From the NCBI RefSeq assembly GCF_000147335.1, contig NC_014533.1:682001-746000 (forward strand): DNA of 64,000 nt, read 5' to 3'. A program made the position numbers and the translations under genes. The stretch's first letter is position 1; every line of letters starts with the position of its first letter. Positions 1-9,242 of this stretch are shown in pieces. The notes beneath the pieces were generated by a model. It worked only from the letters and a program-made list of their open reading frames with translations. It searched no databases and was not told the origin of the DNA. The stretch is from Gloeothece verrucosa PCC 7822. Its GTDB lineage: Bacteria; Cyanobacteriota; Cyanobacteriia; Cyanobacteriales; Microcystaceae.

Positions 1-154
1 TCAGTTTGTTAAGAGGAATGCGATGCGCGAGCTATGACAAGAAGTTAAGTTTTGCAAAGCTCAAGGGGAATTTCATAAAAACTTCACAAAAATTGAAGAT
101 TGTAAAGTATGGATAAATTGAACTAGACAACGGATTATTCTGTGGAGAAAATCA

Positions 155-394
155 ATGCTGCCCTTTAATCCTAGAGCGGGTGAAAATGATGAAGTAAATT
201 TAATAATTAGTGAAGCCATTCTACGGGGGTTTATTTGTCAAATTGATGAGAACAAAAAATGGAAAATCCATTTTAGCGATGATTGGGCTTTATCGCAAAC
301 CGAGACGGAATGGTTATTATTATTTAAAGCCGTGCCCCAGATGGCAATTTCTCATGAAAAACTTTTAAAAATGTTAAGATCTTCAGGAAATTGA
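155..394 (+). CDS. small conserved-type hypothetical protein (79 aa)
   Basis: A 79-residue protein of unknown function. The start is supported by a GGAG ribosome-binding site about 7 bases upstream (tgtggagaaaatcaATG). It has no signal peptide or membrane segment, and the sequence (WKIHFSDDWALS, TEWLLLFKAVPQM) suggests a small compact soluble domain. It ends 73 bases before the sensor kinase on the same strand, so the two could be co-transcribed. I do not recognise the family. The good RBS and lack of any overlapping frame make it a likely real gene. Confidence 0.65.
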   Translation: MLPFNPRAGENDEVNLIISEAILRGFICQIDENKKWKIHFSDDWALSQTETEWLLLFKAVPQMAISHEKLLKMLRSSGN

Positions 395-467
395 GTGTGA
401 TAGAATTGAGGAAAATTTTCAAGATTAGTATTAAATCTCTTGGGTTAGTTTTTTGCCCTTTTAACAG

Positions 468-3400
468 ATGAATGATCTTAAAAAAACCAAAGCACAACTG
501 CTCGCTGAACTAAAGGAATTACGGACTCAAGTCGCCACTCTCAAGTCCTCCTCTTCAAAAGGGGGTGATCATTCCCTAGAGACGTTACATCAAACCTTTC
601 AAGCCGAAACTGAGCATCAAGGGCAATGGCAACAACAACGACAACAACTAATTTATCGAACAGCCCTGTTAATCCGTCAATCTTTAAAACTCGAAGAAAT
701 TTTTGACACAACAGTAACGGAGATCAGAAATATTATTAAGAGCGATCGCCTGATCATCTATCAATTCTTACCAGATCGATGTGGGATAGTGGTGGCTGAA
801 TCCGTGTCCGAGCCGGTTTGGTCAATTAAAGGGCAAATCATGCCAGAGGAAACATTTCCTTATGATTGGGTTGCACCCTACCAACAGGGACGAACCCGGG
901 CGATGAATGATATTTATACAGATCCCCATTTAAGTCAGTGTCATGTAGAATTTTTAGAATTTTTACGGGTGAGAGCGAATTTAATCGCTCCAATTCTCCA
1001 TCAAAATAGCTTATGGGGGTTACTGATAGCCCATCAATGTAGCACCCCCAGACAGTGGACAGCCTCAGAAGTTGATTTAATGAAAGAATTGGCCATTCAA
1101 GTGGCCATTGCTATTCAACAAGCTCTCCTAGTCCGACAACAGCAAGAGGAATTAATCAGACGACGGGAGATAGAAACCGAACTCAGACAGCAAACACAGC
1201 TATTAGACCTCTCTGACGAGGCGATTATTGCTCTAAATATCAATAGAAAAATTATTTACTGGAATCGAGGAGCCGAACGTCTTTATGGTTGGACAAAAGA
1301 GGAAGCATTAGGGCAAAAAATTGAATCTATGTTGCAAACTCAGTTTCCTATCTCCCTTGAAGCCGCTCATCAGACGATTATTGAGCAGGAATACTGGGAA
1401 GGAGAACTATTGCATATTAGGCGAGATGGTCAGCCGCTTATTGTAGAAAGCCGCCAGGTGTTACAACGAGATTCAAAAGGCAATCCCGAAATCATTTTAG
1501 AAACCAACCGGGATCTGACTCGACGAAAACAATTAGAAGAAAACCTAAAGATAAATGAAGAACGCTTGCGTTTAACTCTAGAATTAACCGGAATCGGAAG
1601 CTGGGACTTCAATTTAAAAACTGAAGCCTTTATTTCGAGTGATAATGTTTTTCGGATGAGTGGATTAGACCCAAAAACGGCGGCTCCGAGTTATGCTCTC
1701 TGGCTCGAACAAATTCATTCGGATGATAGAGAGCGAGTCGAACAAAAATTACAAGAAGCGATACAGAATCAAACGCCTTTAGAAGTAAAATATCGAGTTG
1801 TTCACCCCAAAGGTCATATTTGTTGGATTTTGTCAAAAGCAAGTTTTATATGCGATCAAACGGGACAGGCCACAAGAATGCTCGGTATATGGATGGATAT
1901 TACAGCCCAAAAAGAAACTGAGTTCGCCCTCAAACAAGGAAAAGAAACCCTCAAGCTATTTTTTAAATATGTCCCGGCGGGAGTGGTAGTGGTAGACCGT
2001 AATATGTGTTATTTGATGGCGAGTCAACGCTGGCTCGACGATTATAAAATCAGTTCCGATGATACGCTACAGGGGCACTCTCTTTATCAAATTGTTCCCG
2101 AAATCCCCCCGAAATGGCGGCAAATTCATCAACTTTGTGTCAAGGGGGCAACCGAAAAGTGTGACGAAGAGTTATTCATCCGTTCAGATGGAACCGAACA
2201 ATGGTTACGTTGGGAAATTGTTCCTTGGTACGATAATTTAGGAAAAGAAGCGGGGATTATTATTTTTACTGAAAATATTAGTGAACGCAAACAAGCCGAA
2301 ATCGCTCTGCAAGAACTTAATAGCCAACTCGAACAGCGCATTATCGAAAGAACCGAACAACTGCAAAGAGCGAAAAAGAACATCGAGCAAGAACTCTTAG
2401 AACGAAAAAAATTAGAGCGAGAACTCAGAAAACGAGAACAATTGCTAGATGGATTTTTCAACGCCGCCTCAGATGCTAAGGTGGGGATGTGTATTAACGA
2501 CCTTAATTTTCGCTTTCTCAAGATCAATCAAGCTCTAGCTGACATTAATGGTTATAGCATAGAAGATCATTTAGGACGAAACCTTGATGATGTGTTGCCG
2601 GAACTGGCTCCCACCCTTAAACCTTTATGGGAAAACGTAATAGATAGCAACCAACCGATCAACTTAGAAATTTCGGCTGTTGTTCCTTCGAGTCGGGGGG
2701 TAATGCGATATTGGTCAGTAGCCTATTTTCCTATATTGGCAGAAAATGAAAATTTAATAGGGATAGGGGCAGTCGTTATCGAAATTACCGAGAGCAAACG
2801 TTTAGAACTTGAGCAGGCTAAGTTAATTGAAATTTTAGAAGCCACTCCTGATATTATAGCAACAGCCTCTTCAGCAACGCAAAAAGTCGGGTATTGTAAC
2901 CAAGCTTTGCGGAAATTGTTAGGAGTAGCCCCTAATAGCCCCGTTACTGATTTGACTATCGCTGATGTTTATCCCCAATGGGCTTACTCCATGATCCAAA
3001 ATGAAGGGATTCCCACCGCCATTAGAGAGGGAATCTGGAGAGGAGAGACGGCTTTTTTAGGGATTGATGGAGAAGAAATACCTTTTTCTCAGGTCATTAT
3101 TGCTCATACTTTCGGAACCGAGGCAGTACAATCTGTTTCTACTATCGCCCGTGATATTAGCGAACAAAAGCAAAAAGAAGCTATTTTGCGAGAATCGGAC
3201 AGACGTTGGCAATCACTACTCAATAATATTAAATTAATCGTAGTCGGGTTAGATTTGCAAGGTAATGTTGAGTATGTCAATCCTTTTTTCTTATCCTTGA
3301 CTGAGTACACTGAACCTGAAATTTTAGGCAAAAACTGGTTTAACCAATTTCTTCCGGCTGACATTCAAACTTCCCTAACAACCACTATTTTTCGAGAATT

Positions 3401-4256
3401 GTTAGAGCAAGAAAAATATATTTACTATCAAAATCCAATCCTGACTAGCTCAGGAGAAGAACGGCTCATTGCTTGGACAAATACGGTGCTACGGGATGCT
3501 AACGAGCAACCAATTGGTACGGTTAGTATCGGGCAGGATATCACCGAAAGCGAGAAATTAGCACGTATGAAAGATGAATTTATTTCCGTTGTCAGTCATG
3601 AGTTGCGAACTCCCCTTACTTCCCTACAAGCGGCTCTCAGTTTATTGTATGAGAAAATTATCGATCCGACCTCTGATGAAGGACAAGAAACGATTGAGAT
3701 TGCCACTGAAGGAGTTAATCGGTTAGTTCGTCTTGTTAATGATATTCTTGACCTCGAACGGCTATCTTCCGGCAAAATCCGCCTAGAAAAGCAATTTTGT
3801 CAAACTGATGGCGTGATCCTAGCAGCACTAGACCAAATCAAAGAGATAGCTAAAGAAGCTCAAATCATCATTAAATCTGAGTATGAAAACTTCTTTTTCT
3901 GGTGCGATAGTGATCGTCTTGTCCAAATTCTGATTAATCTTCTCAATAACGCCATTAAATTCTCTCCCCAAAACAGCATCATCGAACTGAAGGTTCAACA
4001 GCAGAATTCCCCGATGCCTAGTCTTTTATTCAGCATCAGCGATCAAGGGCGAGGTATTCCGAGTGATAAGCTAGAGAGCATTTTTGACAGATTTGGACAA
4101 GTCGATGCCTCTGACTCCCGCGCCAAAGGCGGCACAGGATTAGGTTTAGCTATTTGTCGTAGTATTGTCACGCAACATGGGGGCGAAATTTGGGTCAACA
4201 GTAAGCTTGGCCAAGGTAGTACCTTTTATTTTACTATTCCCCTAAATAAGCACTAA
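468..4256 (+). CDS. GAF/multi-PAS sensor histidine kinase (1262 aa)
   Basis: Probably a cytosolic sensor kinase, as no membrane segments are visible. Order: N-terminal coiled coil (1-60); GAF of the phytochrome/cyanobacteriochrome type (about 62-220); six PAS/PAC modules (about 240-352, 364-483, 490-606, 656-776, 782-900, 906-1027); HisKA with the phosphoacceptor in VVSHELRTPL (His1044); HATPase_c with N box NLLNNAIKFSP (about 1157) and G boxes DQGRGIP and GGTGLGLAI. All catalytic boxes are intact. The GAF has a Cys-His pair (C158-H159, in SQCHVEFLEFL) at the place where cyanobacteriochromes attach a bilin, so light sensing is possible but unproven. No receiver is fused; the CheY-like gene at 4267-4644, facing it 10 bases away, is a candidate partner. 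The C-terminal PAS-HisKA-HATPase block is closely similar to that of the kinase at 4654-9126. Confidence 0.93.
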   Translation: MNDLKKTKAQLLAELKELRTQVATLKSSSSKGGDHSLETLHQTFQAETEHQGQWQQQRQQLIYRTALLIRQSLKLEEIFDTTVTEIRNIIKSDRLIIYQFLPDRCGIVVAESVSEPVWSIKGQIMPEETFPYDWVAPYQQGRTRAMNDIYTDPHLSQCHVEFLEFLRVRANLIAPILHQNSLWGLLIAHQCSTPRQWTASEVDLMKELAIQVAIAIQQALLVRQQQEELIRRREIETELRQQTQLLDLSDEAIIALNINRKIIYWNRGAERLYGWTKEEALGQKIESMLQTQFPISLEAAHQTIIEQEYWEGELLHIRRDGQPLIVESRQVLQRDSKGNPEIILETNRDLTRRKQLEENLKINEERLRLTLELTGIGSWDFNLKTEAFISSDNVFRMSGLDPKTAAPSYALWLEQIHSDDRERVEQKLQEAIQNQTPLEVKYRVVHPKGHICWILSKASFICDQTGQATRMLGIWMDITAQKETEFALKQGKETLKLFFKYVPAGVVVVDRNMCYLMASQRWLDDYKISSDDTLQGHSLYQIVPEIPPKWRQIHQLCVKGATEKCDEELFIRSDGTEQWLRWEIVPWYDNLGKEAGIIIFTENISERKQAEIALQELNSQLEQRIIERTEQLQRAKKNIEQELLERKKLERELRKREQLLDGFFNAASDAKVGMCINDLNFRFLKINQALADINGYSIEDHLGRNLDDVLPELAPTLKPLWENVIDSNQPINLEISAVVPSSRGVMRYWSVAYFPILAENENLIGIGAVVIEITESKRLELEQAKLIEILEATPDIIATASSATQKVGYCNQALRKLLGVAPNSPVTDLTIADVYPQWAYSMIQNEGIPTAIREGIWRGETAFLGIDGEEIPFSQVIIAHTFGTEAVQSVSTIARDISEQKQKEAILRESDRRWQSLLNNIKLIVVGLDLQGNVEYVNPFFLSLTEYTEPEILGKNWFNQFLPADIQTSLTTTIFRELLEQEKYIYYQNPILTSSGEERLIAWTNTVLRDANEQPIGTVSIGQDITESEKLARMKDEFISVVSHELRTPLTSLQAALSLLYEKIIDPTSDEGQETIEIATEGVNRLVRLVNDILDLERLSSGKIRLEKQFCQTDGVILAALDQIKEIAKEAQIIIKSEYENFFFWCDSDRLVQILINLLNNAIKFSPQNSIIELKVQQQNSPMPSLLFSISDQGRGIPSDKLESIFDRFGQVDASDSRAKGGTGLGLAICRSIVTQHGGEIWVNSKLGQGSTFYFTIPLNKH

Positions 4257-4266
4257 AATTTAATTA

Positions 4267-4644
4267 TTAATCCTTCCAATTTAGCAGCGATTTCATTTGC
4301 TTGACTAAATCAGGAGCTTTGAACGGTTTAGTAATAATACCTTTTACGGGCAGCTTAGTAAACTCTTGCTGTTCGGAAACGTGAGCTTTGGCAGTGAGTA
4401 AAATTGTCGGAATCGCTCGAGTTGAGGGGTTAGATTGAAGTTGCTTAAAGGTGGTAATCCCGTCCATCTCTGGCATCATAACATCTAAAAGAATCACATC
4501 AAGAGGTTCCGTTTGGGCGATTGACAATCCTTCACTTCCTGATGCGGCTACCAAGACTTCCCAACCGGCGATCGCCTTAAGAGAAATTTGAGTAATTTTG
4601 CGAATACCCATTTCATCATCAATAATCAGAACGCGCTTTGACAT
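4267..4644 (-). CDS. single-domain response regulator (CheY/REC-like, 125 aa)
   Basis: A stand-alone receiver domain. The acidic pocket is DD at 9-10, the phosphoacceptor is Asp54 in VILLDVMMPEMDG, the switch Thr is T84 (ILLTAKA) and the conserved Lys is K106 (ITKPF). There is no output domain, so it probably acts as a phosphorelay shuttle or by protein contact. It starts 9 bases downstream of the 1490-residue kinase on the same strand, so the two form a kinase-regulator operon. It is clearly related to the regulator at 12253-12642 (both share a SL..LAGW stretch near residue 27 and a KGxITKPF ending). Confidence 0.92.
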   Translation of the reverse strand: MSKRVLIIDDEMGIRKITQISLKAIAGWEVLVAASGSEGLSIAQTEPLDVILLDVMMPEMDGITTFKQLQSNPSTRAIPTILLTAKAHVSEQQEFTKLPVKGIITKPFKAPDLVKQMKSLLNWKD

Positions 4645-4653
4645 AATGCCTCT

Positions 4654-7600
4654 CTATTCTCGAGTTTTTTTAGGTAATGTAAAGTAAAAGGTGCTACCTT
4701 GACCGGCAATACTCTCTGCCCAAATTTTTCCGCCATGTTGCTCAACGATACTACGACATATCGCTAACCCCAAACCCGTGCCCCCTTTAGTGCGAGAGTC
4801 GGAGGCATCAACTTGCCCAAATCGAGCGAAAATACTGTCTAGATGGGCACTGGGAATGCCCCGTCCCTGATCGCGCACCCCAAAACGCAAAACTCCTTTG
4901 ACTCCCTCATCTTGTTGTTCCTCTACTGATAGCTCAATAGTCGAATGATGAGGAGAAAATTTAATCGCGTTACTCAGTAAATTGGTTAACACTTGTAATA
5001 TTCGATCAGCATCAGCTTCAATTTGAAAGGAACAAAGAATAAATTTAAGGGTAATATTGGCTTGGTTAGCCATTTCCTGCATTTGAGCAATGGCCGTTTC
5101 GATTAGATCAATCACATTACACAAACTTTTCTTTAAGCGAATTTTGCCGGACTCTAAACGTTCTAAATCAAGAATGTCATTCACTAGACGCACTAAGCGA
5201 TCTGTTCCTTCTGTGGCAATTTGGATGGTAGCTTCTCCTTCAGGGGAGTTAGGATCGATAATTTTTTCACTCAAAAGACTAAGGGCGGCTTGCATTGAGG
5301 TTAAAGGCGTTCGCAATTCGTGGCTAACCACTGAAATGAATTCCGCTTTCATCCGTTCTACTTTGTCGCGTTCTGTAATATCTTCTCCTATGCTCATCGT
5401 ACCAATGGGTTCCCCTGCCACATCTTTTAAAATCGTGTTATTCCAAGCAATCATGCGTTCTTCACCGGATTTAGTCATCACAGAATTTTGATAGTAAGGA
5501 TGAAAGTTTTGCTCTAGAACTTCTTTAAAAATAATTTTGAGCGGATGTTTCTCTTGAGGGTTGAGAAAATCAAACCAGTATTGACCCAATACTTCCTCTA
5601 ACTGATATCCGGTAAGTTTTAAGAAGAATGGATTTGCGTATTCAATATAACCATCGAGATCTAACCCAATTACGACTAATTGTACATTATCGAGGAGCGA
5701 TTGCCAGCGCCGATCCGATTCTCGAAGTGACGCTTCTATATGTTTGCGATCAGTAATATCCAACAGTACACCCAAAGAACGAACAGGTTGACCCTCTAGA
5801 TCGTAAATTGCTTTTGCTCGGGCCATTAACCAATGCACCGATCCATCCGGATGGATGATGCGATATTCAGACTCGTAATCTGTATGAGTTTCTATGGATT
5901 TTGTATAAAGTTGCTCGACACGCTCCTTATCTTCAGGATGAATGCAATCTCGCCAATCTTCATATCGAGGTTTAGGATTGTTAGAAGGTAAGCCTAATAG
6001 GGTAAAGTGATTTTCATTCCAGATCAATTGTCCAGTGGGGATCTGCCAATCCCAAAAGCCGATGTGAGTCAAATCTAATGCTAATCGCCGTTGTTCTTCA
6101 CTTTCTAAGAGAGCCGCTTCAAACAGTTTGCGGTCATTAATATCGCGATGAATTGCAATCATTCGCAAGGGTTTACCCTTTTCGTCTATAGCGACAACTT
6201 TACCATAATTAGCAATCCATTTCCACTCATTTGATTTTGTTTGTAAGCGGTAGTCAAAACGATAATCTACTGCGGTGTTTTCTAGATGTTTTTCCAGTCT
6301 TTCTTTTACCCAGATTAAATCTTCAGGATGTACTAACTGTTCCCAAGTGCTAAACGAGGAGGTTAATTCATCAGCTTTATAGCCTAACATTTGAAAAAAT
6401 TGCGGATCAAGATAAACTTCATCCGTAAGAATATTCCAATCCCATATTCCATCACCAGACGCTTCTAGGGCCAGTTGTAAACGCTCTTGACTTTCCCGTA
6501 ATGCTCCTTCTACCTGTTTTAACTCGGTGATATCCCGCCCCACTGATTGCAATTCAATTAGATTACCCTGATTATCGAATAACATACGATTAACCCATTG
6601 CGTCCAGCGTACCTCCCCCCGACCGTCGATGACCCGATTTTCAATCACTAACATCGGAGTTTCAATGCTCATCGATTCGACTAATTGATTGACTTTTTCT
6701 AAGTCCGCCTCATAAATCACAGGGCTATAACTCTTATTAAGGATTTCCTCTCGTTTAATATTAAAGTAACGACAGTAAGCCTCATTAACAAATAAAACAG
6801 TGCTATCAGGTAAGAAACGGGCTATCATTTCGGTTTGATCTTCGATAATAGCTCGGTAGCGAATTTCGCTCGCCTGTAAAGCCTTTTCGATGCGTTTCCG
6901 TTCAGTGATATCCACAGCAATACCACCGACTAATTGTTCGTCTGATGAATTAGGAACGAGGAAATTGTAAACTAAAAATTCGCCCATTGTTCCATCGGGT
7001 TTTAGACTATGCCTGGACGTTTCTAGTGTTGTCTGGCTTTTAACAACAGCTTGAATATTATTTAGATAATGTTGAGCAATTTCATCAGGATAAAGCTCAA
7101 AAAGATTATGCCCGATTACTTCTTGATTTAATAATTGAAAAGTCTGATAATAAGTTTGGTTAGCATAAAGCATCTGTCCATTGGAATCTGTTATCCAGGC
7201 ACAGGCGGGATTATGAGCCATGAATGCTTGAAATCGCGCTTCACTATGACGTATCTCTTGTTCTATACGTTCTCGCCGCAGTAATTCTTGTTCTAATTCT
7301 ACGGTTCTTTGACTGACTCGGATTTCTAATTCTTCATTTAATTTTTGTAATGCTAATTCTGCCTGTTTCCTTGCGGTGATCTCTTCGTAAGTACAGACAT
7401 GACCGATGATTTCTCCTGTAGCTGATTGCATTGGCGCAACTTGAACCCAAACCCAGTGAACTTTTTTTTGTGGAGTTAATAAACGAAATTCGCTTAAAAA
7501 TCTTCCTTTCCCTTGAAGATAAGTTTTCCAGCCCCTCAAACAGAGGCCGCGATCTTCTGGGTGAATCGCTTCTAGCCACCCATAACCGAGAGAATTTGTC

Positions 7601-9126
7601 AAGTCCTGTCCTGACATTTTCTGCCAGCGACGATTGCTATAGATGCACATTCCATCGGCATCAATTTGACAGATCCCTATGGGAGCGGCAGCGCTAAGGG
7701 AGCGAAATAACTCCTCGCTTTTTTGGAGAATATTTTGTATTCTTTTGCGCTCTGACAATTCGCGTCCCCTTTGCTCATAGAGTTCGGACTGTTGTACAGC
7801 AATGCTAACTTGGGTGGCCAGTCGCTGTAGTAGCGTAATTTCCGACGATTGCCAGACACGAGGGGCGCTACAATGATGGACAATTAGCAAACCCCAAAGC
7901 TGTTCTTCTAGCAGAAGGGGAACCACCAAGTTAGCTTTAACCTGAAAAGTTTTCAGTAGCTCAACGTAGCAAGTTTCTAGCTCTAAGCTATCAATATCGG
8001 ACATCATCGCCACTCGCCCTTGGCGGTAAGGATCAATGTAGCACTCGCTAAAACAGGGGTCATAAATGGTGGTCGAAAGGATGGGAGTCCATTGTTCTGC
8101 AACCGATTCGCTGATGACATCGCCTTGCCAATCCGGGCGAAAGCGAAAGATAATAACACGATCTGTCTGGAGGAAATCTCTGACTCGATGGACGGTGCGA
8201 GACAATACCTCGTCTAGATTGAGGGAGCGTCTAATGTCTGAGGCGATCTCGCCGAGTAAATATTCTTGCTGAATTTGCTGTTCGAGAGTCGTTTGGGCTT
8301 GTTTAAGCTCGGTAATATCTTCCACAAAGATGAAAATACCGCCGATCTGTCCTGTTTTGTGCCGCCAAGGCTGAACTTCCCATTTCAACCATTGTACAGT
8401 TCCATCGGGTAAGGTAAAGCGGTCTTCCTCACATTTGATTAGTTCACCCACTAAACCGCGCTGATGGATTTCTCGCCAACGCTGAGGAATATTAGGGAAG
8501 ATTTCGTAATGACAATGCCCCAATATTGCTTCGATTTCGCCCAGATGATAAACATCTACCCAACGTTGACTGACGGCTATATAATTCATATTCGTGTCAA
8601 GCATCGCTACACTAACCGGGGCACATCTGACAAATAAACTTAACTTTTGTTCATCTTTGGCCAGGGTTTCTTCCCTTTCTTTGCGCTCGCTAATATCAAA
8701 AGTCACCCCAACCATCCGCACTGCTTGACCTGCCTCGTTGTAAATCCCTTGCCCTTTGCTTTGTTGCCAGCGTATAGTGCCATCTTTTAATAAAACTCGA
8801 AATTCTACATCATAACCTGTTTTTTTGGTCAATGCTTGAATGAGCTTGTTTTCGACAGAACCGACATCATCGGGATAAATCTGATTACGCCAGAGTCGAT
8901 AGCTTGGCTCAAGGTTCCCAGGTTCATAGCCTAATAAGCGGTAATAATAATCATTCCCCTTCATCACTCCGGTTGTTATATCCCACTCCCAAACGCCAAT
9001 ATCGTTTAGCTCCAGAGCCAAGCGTAACAAAAGTTCACTTTCACTTGATATAACTTCTAAAGTTTTTTGCTCCCATGAGGGGGGTTCGTTATTACTAATA
9101 TTATCTACATTTTGTGAATGATTCAT
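4654..9126 (-). CDS. multi-PAS/GAF sensor histidine kinase (1490 aa)
   Basis: A cytosolic sensor kinase with two N-terminal PAS modules (about 33-149, 156-275), a GAF domain (285-450), six more PAS modules (466-587, 624-744, 748-868, 875-999, 1006-1128, 1135-1253), HisKA with SVVSHELRTPL (His1269) and HATPase_c with NLLSNAIKFSP, DQGRGIP and GGTGLGLAI. The GAF has Cys386-Tyr387 (TCYVELL) where cyanobacteriochrome-type GAFs carry the bilin cysteine; the residue after it is Tyr rather than His. PAS2 and the last 350 residues resemble the matching parts of the kinase at 468-4256, so the two arose by duplication followed by gain or loss of PAS modules. The regulator 9 bases downstream is the likely partner. 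The upstream RBS is weak (a GGG about 13 bases before the ATG). Confidence 0.92.
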   Translation of the reverse strand: MNHSQNVDNISNNEPPSWEQKTLEVISSESELLLRLALELNDIGVWEWDITTGVMKGNDYYYRLLGYEPGNLEPSYRLWRNQIYPDDVGSVENKLIQALTKKTGYDVEFRVLLKDGTIRWQQSKGQGIYNEAGQAVRMVGVTFDISERKEREETLAKDEQKLSLFVRCAPVSVAMLDTNMNYIAVSQRWVDVYHLGEIEAILGHCHYEIFPNIPQRWREIHQRGLVGELIKCEEDRFTLPDGTVQWLKWEVQPWRHKTGQIGGIFIFVEDITELKQAQTTLEQQIQQEYLLGEIASDIRRSLNLDEVLSRTVHRVRDFLQTDRVIIFRFRPDWQGDVISESVAEQWTPILSTTIYDPCFSECYIDPYRQGRVAMMSDIDSLELETCYVELLKTFQVKANLVVPLLLEEQLWGLLIVHHCSAPRVWQSSEITLLQRLATQVSIAVQQSELYEQRGRELSERKRIQNILQKSEELFRSLSAAAPIGICQIDADGMCIYSNRRWQKMSGQDLTNSLGYGWLEAIHPEDRGLCLRGWKTYLQGKGRFLSEFRLLTPQKKVHWVWVQVAPMQSATGEIIGHVCTYEEITARKQAELALQKLNEELEIRVSQRTVELEQELLRRERIEQEIRHSEARFQAFMAHNPACAWITDSNGQMLYANQTYYQTFQLLNQEVIGHNLFELYPDEIAQHYLNNIQAVVKSQTTLETSRHSLKPDGTMGEFLVYNFLVPNSSDEQLVGGIAVDITERKRIEKALQASEIRYRAIIEDQTEMIARFLPDSTVLFVNEAYCRYFNIKREEILNKSYSPVIYEADLEKVNQLVESMSIETPMLVIENRVIDGRGEVRWTQWVNRMLFDNQGNLIELQSVGRDITELKQVEGALRESQERLQLALEASGDGIWDWNILTDEVYLDPQFFQMLGYKADELTSSFSTWEQLVHPEDLIWVKERLEKHLENTAVDYRFDYRLQTKSNEWKWIANYGKVVAIDEKGKPLRMIAIHRDINDRKLFEAALLESEEQRRLALDLTHIGFWDWQIPTGQLIWNENHFTLLGLPSNNPKPRYEDWRDCIHPEDKERVEQLYTKSIETHTDYESEYRIIHPDGSVHWLMARAKAIYDLEGQPVRSLGVLLDITDRKHIEASLRESDRRWQSLLDNVQLVVIGLDLDGYIEYANPFFLKLTGYQLEEVLGQYWFDFLNPQEKHPLKIIFKEVLEQNFHPYYQNSVMTKSGEERMIAWNNTILKDVAGEPIGTMSIGEDITERDKVERMKAEFISVVSHELRTPLTSMQAALSLLSEKIIDPNSPEGEATIQIATEGTDRLVRLVNDILDLERLESGKIRLKKSLCNVIDLIETAIAQMQEMANQANITLKFILCSFQIEADADRILQVLTNLLSNAIKFSPHHSTIELSVEEQQDEGVKGVLRFGVRDQGRGIPSAHLDSIFARFGQVDASDSRTKGGTGLGLAICRSIVEQHGGKIWAESIAGQGSTFYFTLPKKTRE

Positions 9127-9242
9127 AGAACGATTACCCGTTTCTATTTTATATATTAAACTCCTTTAATTAACTGTCAATAAAATTAAAAAAATATTAA
9201 AATATCTTAAAATTATTTTTAAAAAAGTTTTTCAGTGGTTTC

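Noticed and set aside
2129..2527. 132-codon antisense ORF inside the sensor kinase
   Set aside because: Ser/Cys/Arg-rich shadow of the sense frame; the sense protein has intact PAS domains here.
5090..5491. 133-codon plus-strand ORF inside the second kinase
   Set aside because: Antisense shadow of the HisKA/PAS coding sequence.
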